From assembly GCA_000733355.1 (NCBI GenBank), contig JNVV01000025.1, forward strand, positions 13,650-77,649: DNA of 64,000 nucleotides, read 5' to 3'. The translations under genes were made by a program, and so were the position numbers. Of the stretch, positions 58,600-64,000 are shown one piece after another (the stretch's first letter is position 1; each line of letters starts with the position of its first letter). This DNA is from Falciphora oryzae. Taxonomy: Eukaryota > Ascomycota > Sordariomycetes > Magnaporthales > Magnaporthaceae. Under the pieces are notes generated by a model that worked only from the letters and a program-made list of their open reading frames with translations, made no database searches and was not told the DNA's origin.

Positions 58600-60215
58600 C
58601 CTTCCGGCTGATTTGTTGCTAGTTCGACCGATTGCGTCGCGACGAAAGCGGTACCCGCCAGCTCTGCTTATTCGTTGGGGGCGAAGGCGGCACCGGAAAG
58701 TCGCGCGTTATCGCCGCCGTCGCCGAGTTGTTCGCCCGTACGGTATAAAGCCGTCGCCTCCTGGTGATAGCGACGTCCGGTATAGCCGCCGCGAACATCG
58801 ACGGAATTACCATCCATTTTGTTTATAAGTTTTCCAAAATTACGTCCACGAGAGCAGGCCGCGCCGGAAAACTAAACGGTTTTATATCGTTTAGCTTTGC
58901 ATTTTTCCGTATTAACGGCTAGACCAAAATGGATTGGCAGGAGAAATACGTTTTGATTATAAACGAAGTTAGTATATTAGGCGTACGGACGCTTTACGCC
59001 GTTAACGATCAGCTTTATAGGCTACGGGAGTCCAGCCGGGATTTTAGCGGCATCCCGGTAATCGTTTTTTGCGGGGACTTCCATTAGTTTCGTCCCGTGC
59101 AGGAAAGATCGATTTTCCTCGCTAGCTCAAATATTCCGTAGGAGAGAGATAACCATTTCGGTCCGGAATAGCGGCGATAATATGACGTAGCTTACGCCTT
59201 GTGGAGGAGGTTTATTACGGTGGTGATGCTGAAGGAGCAAATCCGTGCCGCGCAAAACCCGCGATTACGGGGGCTGCTAACGCGCATTCGGCAAGGAATG
59301 TAAAACCGGTTGGACGTGGAGTATTTGAATAGGGCCTATTACTAGGAAGGCCGGCGGATTCCGTAGGAATCGAATATTACGGTAGTAACGCCGTTGAACA
59401 GGAACCGCTGGAACTTAAACATCGAAACGACGCTGGCTTTCTAAAAATAACGGCAGGTCCCGCTTAGGATCTTCGTTTCGATACATAAATGGAAAGACGG
59501 CGAGCCGACGGAGGAGGAAGCGTTTATAATGTTAGGCTACGGGGACGATAGCGCTATCCCGGTGCTTGCCGTTTTTATATTCGCTTTTAGCATGCCCGTC
59601 GTTATAAACCACAACATCCACTAAAGTTTAAAGCTAGTTAACGGTGCCAGCTATACGGCAATCGACGTCGTCCTCGACAGGGCGCACCCGGGCTACAAAG
59701 TTAACGCCGATACCGTACTGCACTTCGGGCCGCCGGCCGGGATCTTATTTGCGTCGGAAACGACGAGAGATTTTCGGTTCGTCGGCATGCCGCCGGGCAC
59801 GGTGCTCCTAACGCTTATAAGCATTAAGATCGAGTGCCAAAGGAAAAGGCCGTGGTAACAGCACGACGTTTTTTGCAAAGGGCTGCCTTGCGTAGCAGCT
59901 TTTACGTGCACGGATTACAAGGTGCAAAGAAGGACGCTAAACCGGGTGGCGGTGGAACTGCGCGGGACAAAAACGACCAATATCGGCGGGCAGGCGGTTC
60001 CGAGCACGTGCGATCCATACAGCTTGTACGTGCAGCTATCGCGGTATAAAACGTTGGACGGCATTACGCTCCTGTCCAAAGCGCGGGAGCGGGACTTTGT
60101 GGGCAATACGGTGCCCGAGGAGATGGCGCAGGCGGAGCAGAGGCTGGAGCAATTGAGCGAAAAGACGATCCGGGCAGCGGAGTTATGGGGCTGGGCGGAA
60201 AAAGATTTTGATTGA
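58600..60215 (+). pseudogene. Helitron PIF1-type helicase region, decayed
   Basis: Helicase motifs in order: Walker A as GGEGGTGKSRVIAAV (about 58670-58715), motif Ia as ATSGIAAANIDGITIH, and Walker B as LIINEVSILG with Asn (58962-58964) where Asp is expected. Then come VIVFCGDFH followed by a stop replacing Gln, VVMLKEQIRAAQNP, NITVVTPLNRNRWNLNIETT, MPVVINHNIH, VNGASYTAIDVVLDRAHPG and IKIECQRKRPW. The C-terminal block CDPYSLYVQLSRYKTLDGI lies in the open stretch 59922-60215. Frame is mostly kept but stops are frequent. It would have unwound DNA during Helitron rolling-circle transposition. It is dead. Confidence 0.85.
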
Positions 60216-60400
60216 AAAAAAAAAAAAATGAAAAAAAGAAAGAGGGAAAAAGTAGGTCACATCCCATTTGACGCCCTATCATATCACCACGTGTCTGTAC
60301 ACGTGTTTTCAAATTTCAACGAGTCAGTCACGTGCTTTAATTTTTCTGGGTGGTTTTTGGGGTTTTTAGCGCAGCCCCTCTTTTTTCCCTCGCGCGCCCG

Positions 60401-60785
60401 TCCTCTAAGAGCCTTTCGTTCCTCAAGGTATAATTGAAGACGCAGATTCGACTTGCAGCCCAAGATGATGGATTCGATGAGGCTAGGATCTCAAACGGGC
60501 CGCCCACATCGCCATAACCGTCATCGTTTGCCTGGCTCGTCACGCTACGCGTTTCTTTCCTTAAGACACCTTAGGTAGACACCTGCGTCACATCACTGCC
60601 CCAACAAAGCACACAGCTCGGTTGCCCTAACTCTTTCCAGCCCCCGTCATCCCAGCTAGTCTTCCGCCATTCTGAGCAGCCTTCTGTTAGTTCTCCCAGC
60701 TCGAAGATGCGCACTCGCTTTGCGGTGTTGGACGAGGACTTCGTTCCTATGACTGCTAACCCAGACCAAAAGAAGTTCCGAAATA
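60401..60785. other. Spacer between Helitron and MFS pseudogene
   Basis: Normal GC composition, probably the former 5' flank of the MFS gene. No separate gene. Confidence 0.4.
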
Positions 60786-61235
60786 ATGTCGGCCGAGCCG
60801 GAAGCGAGCGAAAAGAACGCTGGCCCAGAGGCTGGACAGCTCGTTCAGGGTGTTGTCGCCCGTGACGGCTCGGAAAGGAGACAGCGCCAAGACCGAGCCG
60901 GTGATCGACTGCACCTTGGGCGCCAGGCTGGGCATCGTCGTCGCCTCCGTGGCCCTCGCCTCCTTGTCATTCTCAAGTTATTGCCACGGTACGCAAGCAC
61001 ATCCCTCTCCCACCATCTCATTGCGGATACTAACTTGCCGTCCCCCACGGCGTCTCACAGGCCGTGCCCAAGATCACCGACGACTTCAAGTCCCCGCTCG
61101 ACGTCGGCTGGTATGGCAGCGCCTACAACCTGGGCAGCGCCGCACTGCAGCCGCTTCCCGGCAAGATCTACAACCACTCCAGCCTCAAGTGGTCCTTCCT
61201 CGGCTTCTTCGCCCTCTTTAAGGTCTGGTACGTGC
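60786..61235 (+). pseudogene. MFS transporter fragment, 5' end only
   Basis: From a plausible ATG at 60787 (MSAEPEASEKNAGPEAG) the frame changes near 60880 to CTLGARLGIVVASVALAS. A small deletion follows, then VIAT | AVPKITDDFKSPLDVGWYGS across a GT-AG intron (about 60994-61061), AYNLGSAALQPLPGKIYNH and SLKWSFLGFFALFKVW. This is the first ~130 residues of a 14-helix drug-efflux-type MFS transporter (the AVPKI...DVGWYGSAY region is typical). It is cut at about 61235 by the GGGTACCC-rich element. Frameshifts and truncation make it non-functional. Confidence 0.7.
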
Positions 61236-61249
61236 TTTGTGGTAGGCCA

Positions 61250-61425
61250 GGCGAAAACCCACCCACGGGTACCCATTTCAACCCGTGGGTCGACCCAAAA
61301 ATTTGGACCCAACCCCAAAAAATGGGTGCCCATTTGGGTTTTGGGTTTTTTTTGGGTACCCACGGGTAACTCAAACCCAAAACCCACGGCGGGCACCCAA
61401 TGGGTACCCGTTTTGTACGGCAGTG
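61250..61425. repeat. GGGTACCC-rich inverted-repeat element
   Basis: A ~175 bp run of overlapping ACCCA/TGGGT words on both strands, with near-terminal inverted copies AAAACCCACCCACGGGTACC and its relative at about 61400-61415. It is highly self-complementary and non-coding, and breaks the MFS fragment. Confidence 0.6.
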
Positions 61426-61429
61426 TATA

Positions 61430-63240
61430 AGGCCCGACGAGACAAAACCCAAAAATGGCAGCTAAACTCACGCCTATGTGGGCCAAAGGCGTGCAACATC
61501 CAAATTTAGCAAGCGCACAGCCTAAATCAATGTTAATAGCCGAACCATTACATCCTTGCCATTTTTCGGCTATTTAAATTGAGCTTAAAGATGTAAACCG
61601 GTAAGCAGAGATTTATATTCCTTTACACCACTTTACATGGCTTTACAGCTTTACCATGCCTTTGGACGTCCCCAATTGTGGGCAGAAAGTCCATGCAACC
61701 ATTATTGCTTATGCCAATCCTCCTCCTACATTCTATCCCGATTGTAGCTATCGCCTTCCCAAGCCCCTTACCCCTGGCGACGAGGTTATCGACCTATTTA
61801 TCGTCTCGTTACTTCCCCCACCACGATCTCCTACCCCTGCCCTATCGTTGCCTGCCTTCCCTATCAAACGAGAAACACTTTTGGCCGATGATACAGCTTT
61901 TGCCGTGCGTAAACGCAACCATAGCATGCTGTTAACCAGAAAGCCTTCCAAACCATTGAGTGTTACCATTAGCACGAACTTTTTCTATGGCAGACACTAC
62001 TACTAAAACGAAGACGACCTTATCCTTACAGAAATCCGGCATTACAAAGCTATCACCCCGCTAAAAGTTTTCCATCCTGCCCAATACCCAGCCGAATACG
62101 TTTTCCCTTTACTCGAACATTTCATTATGTCTATCGTAAACAAAAATGCATTTTCTCCCACCCAAAAAAAGCTTGATTGGGTTTTAATCGCCGGGGTTAA
62201 AGGCAATAAAACCGGTATTACCGAGATTCTTCACATAATCGAAGGCCCAATTTCGTTCGGCCTCTTGCTACGCAAGCTTTACCCAAATACGCGATACATT
62301 TCCTTTTTCCTAAGCATTTACTTTAACTAACATGCTTTTATTGAAGCTGTTAAAGCCGAATACACCTTATCGTTCTTCGCCAGCACCCTTACAAATCCTT
62401 TTGCTTCCAAAAAGCCAGCTTACACCTTTAAAGATGATATTTCCCTGGCAGGAAGCAGCCCCGGAAGACCTATCACCCCATCCCCACGCAAAAAGGCATC
62501 AGCTCCCGCACGCAAACGCAGCGTTAAAAAAAAACCGGGAACGAAAATCAAGGTAAAGCCAATGGCTCGGGTAACCAGGCCTCCGAAACACGTGGTTGCC
62601 CCCATCCCGCTATCGTTCGCCCCACCACATCCACCAAGCTCCCCATTAGCGGAAATGTCCGCTACATTATTAAATTCGTTGCCTAGTAATAATGCCGACG
62701 AAAAGGCGAACGAATCACTACCTGCCCGGTATACGTTTATACGCGAAGGTTAACCCTAATAAATGGATAAACACGTATAAAAATATATTAATGCGCAGAG
62801 CTAATACCTGTAAATTAGGGGCACATCGCGTACTTCCAAACCCACAACTATTCTACCTCTTTTTATGGAGCTCCGTAACAAACGGGGCCGGGCTTTATCT
62901 ACCGGAGCAAGCAAATCCCCCGCTAGTAAACGGACTTAAAATTGCCAGGGTAATAAATTCGATAACCCAGGTGCATCGGACGATATTTCGGGCTAAAAAG
63001 TGTTTACGAGGATATGTTAACAAGTTGGCGCACGTATGTACATTAGCAATCTACTACTTTACTTTTCATTTATTTGCAATTCCAAATTTCCCATATCCTC
63101 AATTAAATCCTCCGCTTTATCGGCTGGTTTTTCGTTTTTTTTGGAGCCATCCTCCGCGAGCTAGTGTATATTTTGGAGTTTAACTTCTAACCTACAGATA
63201 AAAGCAGCCGCAAATTTTTTATCCAGCGTAAAGGAAATGG
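61430..63240 (+). pseudogene. AT-rich block with unrecognised decayed ORFs
   Basis: A protein-like reading can be followed on the plus strand from ATG 61656 (NCGQKVHATIIAYANPPP...) through 62006 and, past stops, 62127-62330 to a Pro/Lys/Arg-rich tail near 62460-62590 (RKKASAPARKRSVKKKPG). Further pieces lie at 62692-63183. It looks like a RIP-mutated mobile-element protein with a basic tail, but I cannot name the family. CTTTACA-rich sequence precedes it at about 61620. Confidence 0.35.
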
Positions 63241-63492
63241 AAAGCGACAACATGGGTTATACACCAATGCATACGTGCTTTTTTAAAGCTTCCTTTAACG
63301 CAAAGTACTGCTTAAAATAGGGCTGGTCTCGTTAGGCATGCGTCTTCTATGTAGGCAATCCACCGAGTTTATCCATGGCTGCTATGCAAAAAGCCAGGGT
63401 TTTTAAAGGAAGATATTCGTTAATATCCACCTGTTTTTATTCCAACACCTCTTTAACGTACTTTAACGCCACAGGATCAGGGGGGACACGCC
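63241..63492 (-). pseudogene. Decayed ORF fragment left of LTR
   Basis: Minus-strand reading gives VALKYVKEVLE, VDINEYLPLKTLAFCIAAMD and QPYFKQYFALKEALKKHVCI, with stops between. Protein-like but unrecognised. It may be the continuation of the fragment at 63783-64000, split by the LTR. Confidence 0.35.
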
Positions 63493-63778
63493 TGTAACAA
63501 GGGGTCAAAGACGGCTTGGAGAAAGAATCTCTAAATTGCAGATAATCTTTTTATGGGCTCAAGAGATGCTTGAGGAAGAAGGAATCTTTCCTGGAAGACA
63601 TAGGAGATGGCAGGGTTTATATAAACCACCTTGTGATCCGTGCGAAGTATTAAATACATAATTCACACTGACCCTCCGGCCTTCGGCCTTTGGGCCTCGG
63701 GGCCGTTAGGCACCTATACCGGTTCCCGGACCTTCTATAGGGCCGATTAGGTAAGTCCACAGGTTCTTCCGTATGACA
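63493..63778. repeat. LTR (family 1), third copy
   Basis: 286 bp, starts TGTAACAAGG and ends GTATGACA, same length as 52021-52306. It differs from that copy by about a dozen substitutions, nearly all C/T or G/A transitions. Flanks (ACGCC left, CTATC right) do not match, so it is either part of a larger rearranged element or a recombinant solo LTR. Confidence 0.85.
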
Positions 63779-63782
63779 CTAT

Positions 63783-64000
63783 CCTCCTTTTCCTAGGGCG
63801 CGTTTCGAAACCTTTTAAAGCCCGCTTAAAGGATGCGGCTGTGCCTATATTATCTTATAGCACGCGGGGGTCTCTAGGCTTATCGGGGTTAAGCCGATAA
63901 AAGGCAACAACGTGTTATTTAAATCCGTCGGTATCGAAATGCTCCCAAAGTTCCCACGTCCAATCCTTTTTTCGTAGGTAATCTTCCCATCGGACAAAGT
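63783..64000 (-). pseudogene. Decayed ORF fragment at window edge
   Basis: Minus-strand reading gives DYLRKKDWTWELWEHFDTDG, VVAFYRLNPDKPRDPRVL and ASFKRALKGFETRPRKRR, with stops. Protein-like, family unknown. It is cut by the LTR on its 3' side and by the window on the other. Confidence 0.35.

Larger units (their letters stand above)
53240..60400 (+). mobile_element. RIP-decayed autonomous Helitron
   Basis: About 7 kb in which one long protein can be followed in order through many stops and some frame changes: N-terminal region, DUF6570-like part, Helitron_like_N (Rep) part and PIF1 helicase. Stops fall mainly where Gln or Trp would be expected (CAG or TGG to TAG), as RIP predicts. Termini (5' TC, 3' CTRR after a hairpin) were not identified with confidence; the 3' end lies between the helicase stop at 60215 and the MFS pseudogene. 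The divergent RPA-like gene at 51150-52020 probably belongs to the same element, which would make it at least 9 kb. Confidence 0.8.

Noticed and set aside
1..64000. tRNA or rRNA genes
   Set aside because: No convincing A-box/B-box pair or rRNA-like sequence was seen by eye; a dedicated scan was not possible.

Overview
The window looks like a piece of a filamentous ascomycete genome (Pezizomycotina, most likely Sordariomycetes). Evidence for this is short spliced introns (about 60-110 bp), a fungal non-reducing polyketide synthase, Zn2Cys6 regulators, a DUF3632 gene, a fungal STAND-type N-terminal domain, and transposon wreckage with the C-to-T / G-to-A decay expected of repeat-induced point mutation (RIP). 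Secreted pectate lyase and RNase T1-type proteins fit a plant-associated life style, but that is inference.

Layout. (1) 1-11,400: a mostly AT-rich, gene-free block of decayed mobile DNA. It holds a Ty1/copia RNase H remnant cut by an LTR, two copies of a second ~300 bp LTR (one a solo LTR with target duplication AGTAT), two tandem-repeat arrays, and a long decayed DUF3435 (Starship-captain-type tyrosine recombinase) gene on the minus strand. (2) 11,570-49,760: a GC-richer gene island. In order: a tail-anchored unknown protein (-), an MFS transporter (+), a PL1 pectate lyase (-), a secreted T1-type ribonuclease (-), a DUF3632 protein (+), a broken methyltransferase (-), a STAND-N/ankyrin-type protein (+), a secreted choice-of-anchor-B-like protein (+), a broken unrecognised gene disrupted by a small inverted-repeat element, a 2753-residue NR-PKS (-), a Zn2Cys6 regulator (-), an SDR oxidoreductase with an assembly gap in its intron (-), and a decayed second regulator (-). 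(3) 49,770-64,000: a second AT-rich block dominated by a decayed autonomous Helitron (Rep/helicase on +, plus a probable OB-fold/RPA-like accessory gene on -). A solo LTR with target duplication GTTGC is nested in the accessory gene. The block also holds an MFS pseudogene, a GGGTACCC-rich inverted-repeat element, unrecognised decayed ORFs and another copy of the LTR.

How the genes work together. The clearest functional unit is 31.3-46.2 kb: NR-PKS, pathway-type Zn2Cys6 factor and SDR, all on the minus strand. The PKS order SAT-KS-AT-PT-ACP-CMeT-R predicts a C-methylated aromatic polyketide released reductively as an aryl aldehyde. The SDR could act on that product. No flavin monooxygenase, P450 or partner HR-PKS is visible, so the pathway is either short or completed elsewhere. 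A second regulator next to it (46.99-49.1 kb) is a pseudogene. The island is bordered on both sides by RIP-decayed transposons, a two-compartment layout typical of fast-evolving fungal regions.
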